Below, piece after piece: positions 27,397-37,008 of a stretch of 64,000 nt of DNA. The notes under the pieces were generated by a model. The model worked only from the letters and a program-made list of their open reading frames with translations. It did no database searches and was not told the origin of the DNA. Made by a program: the position numbers and the translations under genes. The first letter of the stretch is position 1. Each line of letters opens with the position of its first letter. The stretch is from Siphonodentalium dalli (lineage: Eukaryota; Mollusca; Scaphopoda; Gadilida; Siphonodentaliidae): assembly GCA_032622095.1 (NCBI GenBank), contig CP136061.1:42351797-42415796 (forward strand), in the 5' to 3' direction.

Positions 27397-30300
27397 GATA
27401 TGGAAACTGATAAGGTAGAAAGTGAAGAGAGCTATATGGAAACTGATGAGGCAGAAAGTGAAGAGAGCTATATGGAAACTGATAGGGCAGAAAGTTCTAG
27501 TGATGGGCAGATTGGACGCGGTCGAAGACAGAATAGAGAAATTGGTGGGAAGAGAAAGAGAAGTCTGGCTAGAGAGCGTGTTGTGTTCAATCCAACAAAA
27601 TATTTCAAAATGGAGCTGAACTCGGAGAAATTTTCCAGAAAATTTAAATCAGCATCACGACAATTTGGTGTGAAATTCGAGAAATTTACAGATCCAATCG
27701 AAAACATTCCAGAGATATTTGAGAAGTTGACAGAAGAATTGAAACAGAAATGTTCAGCAAATGAGAAGACAAGAATCAGAGTTACGATAAATCATCCAGG
27801 ACTTGATATGAGCATTTTCATTCCATTCACAAAAGCCAGTGAATTGAATGGTGGGACACTCATGGATAATATTCAAAATGTGGTTCAATCAAATGCAGCC
27901 TTTACAATTCATGACGGTGCACTCAATTTCGAAATCTTCGTTACAGATATTCCGGAAGGTGGTACACGACACTCACTACATTATGGACCATTTGCAGACA
28001 AGAACAAGTTGACAAAAGTAAAAAGAAGTATTGTCCGGATTGAAAATGCTGATGATGTTATGTGTATGGCAAGATCTATTGTCGTCGGAATGTGTAAGGC
28101 AGATAGTGATGGATCTGCGTGCTGGTCAAAGATATGGAAAAGAATAAGACAATCAATATACACAGCACAAACAGATGCAGCAAAAAATCTACTCAACCGT
28201 GCTGGCATTCCACACGATACAGTTTGCAGTATCAATGAGTTCCACAAGATTCAAGAAATATTGTATCCAGAATATGTTGTGAAAATTCACAATGAATTTG
28301 CTGGCGCTGGATTTCTATTTGAACCTGCAGAAATGTGTTCGGATAGCAAATGTGTACACATCTACTACAACAACAATCACTTCGACACCATAACATCAAT
28401 CAAAGGATTTCTAGGCACCAGCTACTACTGCGAATTCTGCGACATTGGATTCCATATGCGTGGCGATCATCGATGCAGATTTGTTTGTGCATGCTGGTCA
28501 TTGACACAGTGTAATTTCACAAATTGGGTGAAGTGTAGAACGTGTCAACGATCATTCAGAAGTAAATCATGTTTCGACAACCATTTGAAGACGGAAGGAA
28601 AACAGAAAAGAAAAATATGTGATTTGGTTCAACTATGCAACAATTGTGATGAAGAAATTCTCATCAATAAATCAAGCAGACATATATGTGCGGGGTTGAA
28701 GAAATGCAAACATTGCAAAGAAATCGTTGAAGCAGATCACAGGTGCTACATTCCAAAATATGAATCACCGGAAAAGAAACCTGCAAAGATTCCATATGTA
28801 TTCTTTGACTTTGAATGCAGACAAGACACAGGGGTTCATATTCCAAACTTCTGTGTTGCACATACCGCTTGTGGAGATTGCATGTGCAAACCAATCGAAG
28901 AAAAATGTGAAACATGCGGACCGGATTCCAGAGAATTTGTATTCAAGGGTGACAACGTTTTAACAGACTTCACAAACTGGTTATTCCACCAAGATCACAA
29001 AGGATGTGTTGCAATAGCACATAATGCTCAGGGATACGATGCACAGTTTCTACTTCAAACACTCATACAAAGTGGAATTCATAAACCAGAACTGATCATG
29101 AATGGAAACAAGATTCTCAGTTTAAAATGCAACAGCGTGAAAGTTATTGATTCTCTGAGTTTTCTGATGATGCCGCTTTCAAAGTTTCCACAAACTTTTC
29201 AGCTGAATGAGATGGCGAAAGGACACTTTCCACATTGGGCGAATTCACCAAAGTTTCAAAATTACATTGGACATTACTTGGCTTCTGATTACTACAAACC
29301 AGACATGATGAGCGTGGAAAATCGAGAGAAATTCTTTGAATGGTACAATGAGAAAATAGAAAATTACGTGATATTCAACTTCCAAGAAGAGATGGAGAAG
29401 TACTGCAAATCAGACGTGGATATTCTTCGCCGTGGATGTGGAAAATTCAGGAAATACATATTGGAAACAGAACAGATTGACCCGTTCATTGAGTCAATAA
29501 CATTGGCGCAAGTTTGCAATTTGGCATGGAGGAAGAATTCAATGCCAGAGAAAACAATTGGAATCATTCCAGATGGTGGATACCCATGTGCTAAAAACTA
29601 TTCCATGAAAGCGATACGTTGGCTTCAACATATATCATTGTCACGTATGATAACAATCAAGCATGCTTTGAATGGAGGAGAAATCAAGATTGGTGGACAC
29701 TACGTCGATGGATATGAGGAAGCCACAAGAACAGTTTTTGAGATGAATGGATGTCTGTTTCATGGATGTCCAAAATGTTACAACAACAGACAATACAAGA
29801 ATCCCTATACGATGCTCACCATGGAAGAATTATATACAAGAACCCAACAGAAGAAAGATGAACTGGAAAGTCTTGGTTACAGAGTTGAATCAATTTGGGA
29901 GCATCAGATCGACGAAAGAATGAAATCGGATGTGAAATTCAAACAACAAATGGAATCTTTCTACAAACATCGAGACCCCATTTTGCCAAGAGAAGCATTG
30001 TTTGGTGGACGTACAAATGCCATCAAATTGTACGAGGAAATTGATCAAGATTCCACAAAAGAAATCAAGTTCATCGATGTGTGTTCGTTGTATCCATTTT
30101 GCAACAAATATAAATTCTACCCTGTTGGACATCCAGAAATTTTGAGCCAAGAGCAGATCGATCAAGAACACATTAGAGACTATGCGGGGCTTGTTAAATG
30201 TACAATTTTACCACCATCGAAATTGTATATTCCAGTTCTACCGATTCATTGTAACAAGAAAATGGTTTTTACTCTGTGTAACACTTGTGCCATCAATGAG

Positions 30301-31329
30301 AACGAGGCATGTAACCATTCAGAAGAAGATCGAGCTATAACCGGAGTGTGGACCACGCCAGAATTATTCAAAGCAATGGATGTTGGCTACAAAATACTTG
30401 ATGTGTACCAAATTTGGCATTGGACAGATTGGACAGATGAAATATACAAATCCTATATCGATAAACATCTAAAGATCAAACAGGAATGTAGTGGTTATCC
30501 ATTTGGTGTTGAGACAGAAGAACAGAAACAAAAGTTTGTACAGGATTATTATGCAGCTGAGGGTATAAAATTGGAGAACATCGAGAAGAATCCAGGAAAA
30601 CGTCAAATATCTAAAATTATGATTAATTGTATATGGGGTAAGAATGCACAAAGAAATCTTATGTCAAAAACAGAGTATGTGGATAAACCATCACGTTATT
30701 TTGAATTGCTTACTAGTAACAATATAATTGTTCAAAATGTTACACTTCTTGATGGTGACAAATTCATTCTGGTAAATTATGTTGACATCTTAGATAATAT
30801 TGAACCTCATCATTCAGCAAATGTTGTTGTTGCTTCTTTTGTTACAGCGTATGCAAGATTACAATTGTATAAAGTTTTAGAAAAACTTGGAGATAGAGTG
30901 CTGTATTTTGATACAGACAGCTGTATGTATGTCAGTGATCCATCAAAGAAGAACATCAAAACTATCGAAGGAAGATTGGGGAAATGGAGCGACGAACATC
31001 CAGATGCAAAGATTGTCAAATTTGTTGGACTTGGGCCAAAGAACTACGGATATGAATACATCAAAGATGGGAGAAGATACACCAAATGTAAGGTAAAAGG
31101 TATCACTCTTGATTACAGCACAAGTCAAAAAGTTAATTTTGAAACAATGGTACAATGTGTTAATGATCGTGAAAATTTCAAAACTGTTGTTGAGTATCCT
31201 TCCAGAATTAAAAGACAAAAGAACCATCAATTGATTAGTGAGTGTCAAACCAAAACTTTCAGATCGGTGTACACAAAACGAAAACTCGTCAATGGTATTT
31301 ATACATACCCATACGGATGGAGATGTTGA
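27301..31329 (+). CDS. Protein-primed family B DNA polymerase (Polinton PolB)
   Basis: 1,342 aa. It replicates the element, probably by protein priming. After a charged N-terminus with repeats of ESEESYMETD (about residues 33-65) comes a Cys/His-rich zinc-finger region (about 375-500). The 3'-5' exonuclease has Exo I FFDFEC (Asp503, Glu505), Exo II AHNAQGYDAQF and Exo III YCKSDVDIL. Polymerase motifs are A DVCSLYP (Asp926), B KIMINCIWGK and C YFDTDSC (Asp1204, Asp1206). No frameshift or stop interrupts it. The ATG at 27301 is used because the apparent upstream extension has no ATG and the inverted-repeat partner starts at the same place. Length is typical for Polintons. Confidence 0.97.
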   Translation: MFKRIKRPVSDDASSEEDIVRKRPRPAVIEESDMETDKVESEESYMETDEAESEESYMETDRAESSSDGQIGRGRRQNREIGGKRKRSLARERVVFNPTKYFKMELNSEKFSRKFKSASRQFGVKFEKFTDPIENIPEIFEKLTEELKQKCSANEKTRIRVTINHPGLDMSIFIPFTKASELNGGTLMDNIQNVVQSNAAFTIHDGALNFEIFVTDIPEGGTRHSLHYGPFADKNKLTKVKRSIVRIENADDVMCMARSIVVGMCKADSDGSACWSKIWKRIRQSIYTAQTDAAKNLLNRAGIPHDTVCSINEFHKIQEILYPEYVVKIHNEFAGAGFLFEPAEMCSDSKCVHIYYNNNHFDTITSIKGFLGTSYYCEFCDIGFHMRGDHRCRFVCACWSLTQCNFTNWVKCRTCQRSFRSKSCFDNHLKTEGKQKRKICDLVQLCNNCDEEILINKSSRHICAGLKKCKHCKEIVEADHRCYIPKYESPEKKPAKIPYVFFDFECRQDTGVHIPNFCVAHTACGDCMCKPIEEKCETCGPDSREFVFKGDNVLTDFTNWLFHQDHKGCVAIAHNAQGYDAQFLLQTLIQSGIHKPELIMNGNKILSLKCNSVKVIDSLSFLMMPLSKFPQTFQLNEMAKGHFPHWANSPKFQNYIGHYLASDYYKPDMMSVENREKFFEWYNEKIENYVIFNFQEEMEKYCKSDVDILRRGCGKFRKYILETEQIDPFIESITLAQVCNLAWRKNSMPEKTIGIIPDGGYPCAKNYSMKAIRWLQHISLSRMITIKHALNGGEIKIGGHYVDGYEEATRTVFEMNGCLFHGCPKCYNNRQYKNPYTMLTMEELYTRTQQKKDELESLGYRVESIWEHQIDERMKSDVKFKQQMESFYKHRDPILPREALFGGRTNAIKLYEEIDQDSTKEIKFIDVCSLYPFCNKYKFYPVGHPEILSQEQIDQEHIRDYAGLVKCTILPPSKLYIPVLPIHCNKKMVFTLCNTCAINENEACNHSEEDRAITGVWTTPELFKAMDVGYKILDVYQIWHWTDWTDEIYKSYIDKHLKIKQECSGYPFGVETEEQKQKFVQDYYAAEGIKLENIEKNPGKRQISKIMINCIWGKNAQRNLMSKTEYVDKPSRYFELLTSNNIIVQNVTLLDGDKFILVNYVDILDNIEPHHSANVVVASFVTAYARLQLYKVLEKLGDRVLYFDTDSCMYVSDPSKKNIKTIEGRLGKWSDEHPDAKIVKFVGLGPKNYGYEYIKDGRRYTKCKVKGITLDYSTSQKVNFETMVQCVNDRENFKTVVEYPSRIKRQKNHQLISECQTKTFRSVYTKRKLVNGIYTYPYGWRC

Positions 31330-31345
31330 GTCATTTCATGTCAAG

Positions 31346-31963
31346 ATGTTGGCAGGAGTAGTACCTCCAGAAATTGCTGAGAAGATTTATGGATATTTGG
31401 TGGCACAGTCAACGCTTATTCCAGAGATAAAGAAGGAATTACAAGAAGTCTGGTTTGAAAGAGAAAAGAAAGCAATACTACGATGCTGTGATGTCGGCGA
31501 ATGTTTACAGAGATTGGCCTATCTTGAGTCAAGTATATCTTCTCATTTGTCAAGTATATCTTCTCATTTCTCTCAAAAATATATTGAATCATTTATTAAA
31601 TTCAAAACATTTTTTCTCATTGAAAAAATATCTGATTTTTGGACATTTGGTGCTGATCAACACCATTTAGATATAGATTTAGGAACTTTTGATGAACATG
31701 ACTATATTCATTATACAAAGTATGATGATCATTTACCTCTTGATGGGGGAACTTTTGAATCAGTTCCTAGGATCTATGGGTATTTGTTAACAAAAAAAAT
31801 GTCAACATATGCAAAAATTAAAAACATTTTGGGGGATGATTTTTTTATTTACAGAACAAAGCACAGAAGAATAGAAGACTATGATGATTGGATTATTGAA
31901 ATGTATGGAAATATTTACAGCTTTGGAGATTTCGGTTTAAAAACTAAATTCACACGTCGTTAA
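31346..31963 (+). CDS. Unknown Polinton protein (205 aa)
   Basis: Starts 16 bp after the polymerase stop; an in-frame ATG at 31292 would overlap the polymerase and add 18 residues. The N-terminus (LAGVVPPEIAEKIYGYL) is helical; the middle has a 21-bp direct repeat (31528-31548, 31549-31569) giving SSISSH twice; the C-terminus is rich in aromatic and acidic residues and ends KFTRR. I recognise no family. It is the only gene between polymerase and ATPase. Confidence 0.65.
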   Translation: MLAGVVPPEIAEKIYGYLVAQSTLIPEIKKELQEVWFEREKKAILRCCDVGECLQRLAYLESSISSHLSSISSHFSQKYIESFIKFKTFFLIEKISDFWTFGADQHHLDIDLGTFDEHDYIHYTKYDDHLPLDGGTFESVPRIYGYLLTKKMSTYAKIKNILGDDFFIYRTKHRRIEDYDDWIIEMYGNIYSFGDFGLKTKFTRR

Positions 31964-31996
31964 GTTCACTCTCTGATTAGACATCAAAGTGACAAC

Positions 31997-32647
31997 ATGG
32001 AAGAATCTTTACTTTTCCAACATCCGTGTAATTTCTTTATCAGTGGACCTAGTGGATCAGGTAAAACAGAATTTGTTAAAAAAGTTATTGAATTTAAACA
32101 CGATTTATTCCAAACACCACCAAAGAAAATAGTTTGGTGTTACAAAGAATGGCAAGACACATACAATCGTATAAAAGAAATTGATAACGTTGAGTTTATC
32201 GATGGTATTCCAGACGATGATGAGGAAATTGTATCAGATAAATCATTTCCTCATCTTGTTGTTTTCGATGACATGATGGGGGAACAAGATGAAGACAAAA
32301 TAATGCTTTGGTTTACTAGAAAAGGACACCATCGAAATGCTTCAATAATTTACATTACTCAAAACATGTTCCAAAAATCAAAAAGTAGCAGAACTATAAG
32401 TTTGAATGCACACTACATGGTTTTATTTCAAAGCGTTCGAGATAAAAATCAAATAAAAGTTTTGGCTCATCAAATGCAAACCAATCATTTGAAACAAGCA
32501 TACGAAGATGCAACTTCAATAAATCATGGATATATTTTAGTAGATTTTCATCCTAGAACAGAAAATTATTTGCGAATTAGAACTGATATTTTCCATAAAT
32601 GGTTGACAGCTAATGACCGAGGTCCTGTCATTTATTCAAAAGTATAA
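31997..32647 (+). CDS. FtsK/HerA-type genome-packaging ATPase
   Basis: 216 aa. Walker A GPSGSGKT (17-24), Walker B HLVVFDD (86-92), and a Gln in YITQNMF (about 118) at the position of the sensor/arginine-finger region of packaging ATPases. In the Polinton and related virus lineage this motor moves DNA into the capsid. The size and position upstream of the integrase fit the family. Confidence 0.93.
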   Translation: MEESLLFQHPCNFFISGPSGSGKTEFVKKVIEFKHDLFQTPPKKIVWCYKEWQDTYNRIKEIDNVEFIDGIPDDDEEIVSDKSFPHLVVFDDMMGEQDEDKIMLWFTRKGHHRNASIIYITQNMFQKSKSSRTISLNAHYMVLFQSVRDKNQIKVLAHQMQTNHLKQAYEDATSINHGYILVDFHPRTENYLRIRTDIFHKWLTANDRGPVIYSKV

Positions 32648-32681
32648 ATTCAGTTGTTGTTACTTTTTTCATTTTAGAACC

Positions 32682-33269
32682 ATGTCGTCCACCGAGATGT
32701 TTAGTCATGATGAACTGTCACAAATTATAAATTTCTTCACTTTTGCAGCTGAATTATTTCTTGAACATGATTGGAAATTACCATCACAGACAAAAAAGTT
32801 TTTTCAGAGAAATAAAAATGTTCTTAAAAAAATCTCTGATCCATCAACTGATATGGAAACAAAACGCAAATTAATTTTACAACGAGGTGGTAGTGGGTTC
32901 CTTGGGGGAGTTTTAATTAGAAGTCTTTTGAAAAATTCATTTGAACAAACTGGTAGACAATCTAAAAGTAAATCAAAGGTTTCTCCAAAACGTTCAAAGA
33001 TTACACTGATGCAAACACAACAAAGGGGTAATCAAAAAGAATCTAAACGTAAAACAAAGCTTTCTCTAAATCATTCAAAGTTTACACCGATGCAAACTCA
33101 ACAAAATCAACATTCTAAATTTACACCTATACCTTCTCAGCAGAACCCTCAACATCAACCGTTACAAAAAAAACCAGTTATTGATCTTGAATTTTCTAAA
33201 TTTATGCCGTTGTCTGATCCATCGAAATCGGCATTCGAAGCTTTAGAATGGTTCAATCAGAAAAGATAA
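32682..33269 (+). CDS. Small basic protein with candidate protease cleavage site
   Basis: 195 aa from ATG 32682 (ACC-ATG context); a longer frame from 32613 overlaps the ATPase and is not needed. Residues 67-71 (QRGG-S) fit the adenovirus-protease consensus (M/I/L/N/Q)xGG-x and are followed by GFLGGVLIRSLL, a short hydrophobic helix. The rest is Lys/Gln/Ser-rich with repeats of HSKFTP-Q. I infer a virion core or minor capsid precursor; no homologue is recognised with certainty. Confidence 0.65.
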   Translation: MSSTEMFSHDELSQIINFFTFAAELFLEHDWKLPSQTKKFFQRNKNVLKKISDPSTDMETKRKLILQRGGSGFLGGVLIRSLLKNSFEQTGRQSKSKSKVSPKRSKITLMQTQQRGNQKESKRKTKLSLNHSKFTPMQTQQNQHSKFTPIPSQQNPQHQPLQKKPVIDLEFSKFMPLSDPSKSAFEALEWFNQKR

Positions 33270-33325
33270 AAGATGAAACATATAATTTTTCTGCTCATTT
33301 TGAGACAACTACTTAGACTGTGAAG

Positions 33326-33688
33326 ATGCCTTCAAAAACTAAGAGCCGGAAAGTACCGCTGATAAAAAAATATGGGGAGTTGATTGTTGCAATGAGTAAA
33401 GTTCCATCTGCATATAAAAAGAAAATGATCAACTATGCTCCGAAACAAGTGATGGATTGCATTTCAGAATGTTGTCAAAATCTTTTAAAAGGTAATGTAA
33501 AACTGAATGAAGCTCAGAACCGCAAGTTACATTCGAAGCGTAAACATATCAGATATCTTGCAGACAAGAACAAACCTTTGCAACAAAAGAAGAAAATTTT
33601 GAATCAAAAAGGTGGCTTTTTACCATTATTATTTCTTGCTCCATTGATTGGCAAAACATTAGGTGCAGTTGTTAAAAATATTTTGTAA
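33326..33688 (+). CDS. Small basic protein with C-terminal hydrophobic peptide after QKGG
   Basis: 120 aa. Basic, helical body followed by QKGG (94-97) and a hydrophobic tail FLPLLFLAPLIGKTLG. The QKGG-F bond fits the adenain consensus, so cleavage would free a 23-residue membrane-active-looking peptide. Proteins of this build are frequent in Polintons; a membrane-penetrating or capsid-interior role is inferred. The apparent earlier GTG start is ignored in favour of ATG 33326. Confidence 0.65.
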   Translation: MPSKTKSRKVPLIKKYGELIVAMSKVPSAYKKKMINYAPKQVMDCISECCQNLLKGNVKLNEAQNRKLHSKRKHIRYLADKNKPLQQKKKILNQKGGFLPLLFLAPLIGKTLGAVVKNIL

Positions 33689-33708
33689 AAAATAAATCTC
33701 AAATAAAT

Positions 33709-34428
33709 ATGAAGAAAATGGTTATTGTACCATTCAGAATGTTGGAAGATTTCAAACAATGGAAAATGTCAGAAATGAATAAACCTCAATTACCTCCTGA
33801 TCCTGCAATTTCAAATGTTTCAGATTCTTACAAAGAATTGAAATCAGTTTATGATAAAAATATTTCTGAATCAGAAAAGGCACAGTTATTTGGAGAAAAT
33901 TTGTACAAATTGAAAACTTCACAAAAATCTTTAAATTCAAAATTCAGTTTACCTGAACAAAAGTTATCTGAAAACTTTGGGAACATGAGTGAACATATAT
34001 TGGAAAGTGTTCCATCTAAACTTCGTGGTAAAGCACAACAAATTTTAACATTGTTGTCAACTAATCCTAAACTTAGATGGGATGATCGTGGACAATTAAT
34101 TTATGGAACAGAAACAGTTACTGGATCAAATATAATTGATTTGATAAACGATGTTGTTCGTCACCGAAAAGGTTTTGACCCAGTTGGTTATGAAACATTC
34201 CTACGTGGATTGGGGGAACTTAATGTACCACAAGATTATGTAGGTAACAGGAATCGATGGTTGTGGATACAAAGACATTTAAAAGGTCACACTGGTGATG
34301 AGTTTCATACACCTCATGCAACTCCTAGCAGTGGCAAGTCAAGAAAACGTTCAGTTGATATTTTCACACCTCAAAGTTTTCCTAAAACCAGAAAATCTAT
34401 TTTGAAAGAATGGTCCCCACTTACATAA
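33709..34428 (+). CDS. Conserved Polinton protein of PX/PY type (239 aa)
   Basis: The C-terminal half (residues about 105-205, including NPKLRWDDRGQLIYG and GNRNRWLWIQRH) is a block I recognise as recurrent in Polintons and related elements but without known function. It ends with a basic segment (SGKSRKRSVDIFTP). Its last 19 bp overlap the integrase start. I cannot decide between the published PX and PY labels from memory. Confidence 0.7.
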   Translation: MKKMVIVPFRMLEDFKQWKMSEMNKPQLPPDPAISNVSDSYKELKSVYDKNISESEKAQLFGENLYKLKTSQKSLNSKFSLPEQKLSENFGNMSEHILESVPSKLRGKAQQILTLLSTNPKLRWDDRGQLIYGTETVTGSNIIDLINDVVRHRKGFDPVGYETFLRGLGELNVPQDYVGNRNRWLWIQRHLKGHTGDEFHTPHATPSSGKSRKRSVDIFTPQSFPKTRKSILKEWSPLT

Positions 34429-35504
34429 AATTTGACAAACTTCTAACTGAAATTTACTACAATCCAAAAGAAGTTGGTGGTTTCAGTGGAGCAAATCAAC
34501 TTTTTAAAAATGCAAAAGAAACAAATAACAAAATTAAACTTTCAGATGTTAAAAAATGGTTACAATGGCAAAAAACATATACTTTGCACAAACCAATTGT
34601 TCGGAAATTTCGCAGACGTAAAACTATTGTTGCAGGAATTGATATTCAGTGGCAAGCTGATCTGGCAGATTTGCAAACTTTGCAAAAGCACAATGACAAA
34701 TACAGATATTTACTTTGTGTTATTGATGTGTTCTCAAAATTTGCATGGGTTGAAAAAATTAAAGACAAAACTGGTAAAACTTTAGTTAAAACATTTCAGA
34801 AAATTCTCAAATCATCAAAACGAAAACCAGCTTCATTTCAATCTGACAAAGGTTCCGAATTCAAAAATAAATTATTTTTACAATTTTTGAAATCTAAGAA
34901 AATTCATTTTTTCACAACAGAGAATCCAGAGACAAAGGCAAGTATAGTTGAACGTTTTCAACGGACATTGAAAACAAAGATGTGGAAATATTTTACACAT
35001 AATCAAACTTTGAAATACGTTGATGTTTTGCACGATTTTGTGAATTCTTACAACAAAAGTTTTCATAGAAGTATTAAGATGGCACCAGTTTTAGTAACTC
35101 GAAAAAATGAAATTGAAGTTTCCAGAAATCTTTATGGAAAGTTAAAAACGAAAAAAGATAAGATGTTGAAAGTTGGAGATTTTGTTAGAATAAATAAAAC
35201 AAAGAGAACTTTTGATAAAGGATATCTTCCAAATTGGACAAAAGAAATTTTCAAAATTAGTAGAGTTTGTAAAAGTACACCATTAACTTACAAATTAGTA
35301 GATTTAGATGGTGAAAACATCGCAGGATCATTTTATGGTAAAGAAATTCAACATATAAAAGATAATAAAGTTTACGAAATTGAATCAGTTGTTGGTAAAC
35401 GTTCAAGAAAAGTTGCTGGTAAATCAGTTAGAGAAATTAAAGTTCATTGGGGTGGTTATCCTAAAAAATTTGACAGTTGGATTCCTGCCACAAATTTGGT
35501 ATAA
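34410..35504 (+). CDS. Retroviral-type integrase with chromodomain
   Basis: 364 aa. The rve catalytic core has Asp84 (WQADLADLQ), Asp146 (SDKGSEF) and Glu181 (IVERFQ), spacing close to D,D-35-E. It is followed by an SH3-like region (VGDFVRINKTK) and a C-terminal chromodomain (YEIESVVGKR…HWGGYPKKFDSWIPATNLV), as is usual for Polinton integrases. It inserts the element and makes 6-bp target duplications in the family. A canonical HHCC zinc finger is not obvious. Confidence 0.95.
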   Translation: MVPTYIKFDKLLTEIYYNPKEVGGFSGANQLFKNAKETNNKIKLSDVKKWLQWQKTYTLHKPIVRKFRRRKTIVAGIDIQWQADLADLQTLQKHNDKYRYLLCVIDVFSKFAWVEKIKDKTGKTLVKTFQKILKSSKRKPASFQSDKGSEFKNKLFLQFLKSKKIHFFTTENPETKASIVERFQRTLKTKMWKYFTHNQTLKYVDVLHDFVNSYNKSFHRSIKMAPVLVTRKNEIEVSRNLYGKLKTKKDKMLKVGDFVRINKTKRTFDKGYLPNWTKEIFKISRVCKSTPLTYKLVDLDGENIAGSFYGKEIQHIKDNKVYEIESVVGKRSRKVAGKSVREIKVHWGGYPKKFDSWIPATNLV

Positions 35505-35514
35505 AACTTTTAAC

Positions 35515-35778
35515 ATGTCTCAAAATGGTTCAGTTGGTCTCGATGTTCCATCACAATTTCAAATCTGTGGAGAAAAAATTGCAAAAAATCAAGTAACATA
35601 TTTTACACAAATTATTATAATTGTTGGTATAATCGCTACAGCAATTGTTCATTTAAGTTTACAAAGTGAAAATAACGAACTGTGGTTAATTTTACTCAGT
35701 AGTTCTTTGGGGTACATTTTACCAACACCGCGTTTGAAATATTTGAAAAATCAGTCGGCAGAAATTTTGAAAGTATGA
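35515..35778 (+). CDS. Two-TM small membrane protein
   Basis: 87 aa. Two hydrophobic segments: about 30-50 (FTQIIIIVGIIATAIVHLSL) and 55-70 (ELWLILLSSSLGYILP), then a polar tail (TPRLKYLKN). Its stop overlaps the next start (ATGA at 35775). The longer frame from 35380 overlaps the integrase and is not preferred. Function unknown; conserved in position next to the minor capsid gene. Confidence 0.7.
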   Translation: MSQNGSVGLDVPSQFQICGEKIAKNQVTYFTQIIIIVGIIATAIVHLSLQSENNELWLILLSSSLGYILPTPRLKYLKNQSAEILKV

Positions 35779-36626
35779 ATCCTTTCTACATTACAATTCC
35801 GAGCGACAGTTCGATGGTAATGTATCCAAACAATACTCAATGTTGTTTTACTGTACAATTACCAAAACCAGTTCAAATTGATAAAGAAAAATGGGAAGTT
35901 GCATTAGCCGAACTGATAACACCTTCAGAAACATACAATGTTACAGGGGATTCGTGTAAATTCAATTTGATTACAACTGATGCAATATTACTGTCTGTTC
36001 TTCAAAATCGTTTTGAAGAAAAGATATTTAAGAGACCTGATGGCGTTCATGCACTTGAAATACAGATACAAAATGGTTCGTATACCTCTGCGACAGATTT
36101 AGTTGATACAATGCAAGATGTAATTGATGAAACACTTGGAGAAGCAATGCAAAACGAATACGGATTTCACATCGGGTACTCAAAAGGTACAAAACGTGTG
36201 AAAATTATTCGCAAGAGTTTAAGTAACACAAAACTAGGAATTGAATTACCACAATGTCTTTTGCACAAGTTGGGTTACAAAACTGAAAACGCTTCTGAAG
36301 ATTTTTATTCAAATAATAGATTTCCGTTTGGTGTAGATTTGAATGTTGGTCATAATCTAATGTTTGTTTATTCTGATATTGCCGATTACACATTTGTTGG
36401 AAATGTTGAAGTACAAATTTTACGAGTTGTTTCTTTCAGAAGTAAAAGAGATATCGACGGATTACATGTAAAACATGAATTTTTAAATTTACATTATGTT
36501 CCAGTTTCAAAGTCATACTTTGACAAAATTAGTGTAAATATAAGTGGCGACACAGGAGAATCAATTCAGTTTATCGGTGGTAAGTCTTTGGTGAAGCTAC
36601 ATTTCAGAAAACGAGAGGAGTTCTAA
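35775..36626 (+). CDS. Minor capsid (penton-like) protein
   Basis: 283 aa. The start MNPFYITIPSDSSMVMYPNNT… and the WEVALAEL segment are characteristic of the Polinton minor capsid protein, a single jelly-roll that forms the capsid vertices. It lies one small gene upstream of the major capsid gene, the normal order. No break. Confidence 0.85.
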   Translation: MNPFYITIPSDSSMVMYPNNTQCCFTVQLPKPVQIDKEKWEVALAELITPSETYNVTGDSCKFNLITTDAILLSVLQNRFEEKIFKRPDGVHALEIQIQNGSYTSATDLVDTMQDVIDETLGEAMQNEYGFHIGYSKGTKRVKIIRKSLSNTKLGIELPQCLLHKLGYKTENASEDFYSNNRFPFGVDLNVGHNLMFVYSDIADYTFVGNVEVQILRVVSFRSKRDIDGLHVKHEFLNLHYVPVSKSYFDKISVNISGDTGESIQFIGGKSLVKLHFRKREEF

Positions 36627-36631
36627 AAACA

Positions 36632-37006
36632 ATGTTCCCCGTGTATAGAGGCGTACCACGGCAATATGGTAATGGTATTGGTTCAATTTTCAAATCAGTT
36701 ATGAGATCTGCTATACCATTTCTAAAACCGCTTGGTCGGACAGCTTTACAACTTGCGAAAAAACACACTTTTGGTGTTGCAGATGAAATTATTAATCAAG
36801 GTAAAAGTCCGAAAGAAGCGTTGATGTCTGAAGGTAAAAAAGCTTTAAAATCTTTTGGCACACAAGCTAAAAATCAAATTTTGAACTCGAGAAAAAAACC
36901 TAGAAAAAGAGTAGCGACTTCAAAAATGAATCATTCAGCTGTCAAACGCCGAAAAAGTCAGTCGAAAAATCATCCTAGCAGTCGAGCTCTTGATATTTTT
37001 GATTAA
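36632..37006 (+). CDS. Small basic virion protein, pVI/pX-like, with QYGN-G site
   Basis: 124 aa. Residues 11-15 (QYGN-G) fit the adenovirus-protease consensus (M/I/L/N/Q)xGx-G. The mature chain would start GIGSIFKSVMRSAIPFLKPLG, an amphipathic helix, and continue into a Lys/Arg-rich tail (RKKPRKRVA…KRRKSQSK). This resembles adenoviral core or membrane-lytic precursor proteins in layout; similarity is by architecture, not by proven homology. 2 bp separate it from the capsid gene. Confidence 0.68.
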   Translation: MFPVYRGVPRQYGNGIGSIFKSVMRSAIPFLKPLGRTALQLAKKHTFGVADEIINQGKSPKEALMSEGKKALKSFGTQAKNQILNSRKKPRKRVATSKMNHSAVKRRKSQSKNHPSSRALDIFD

Positions 37007-37008
37007 TC

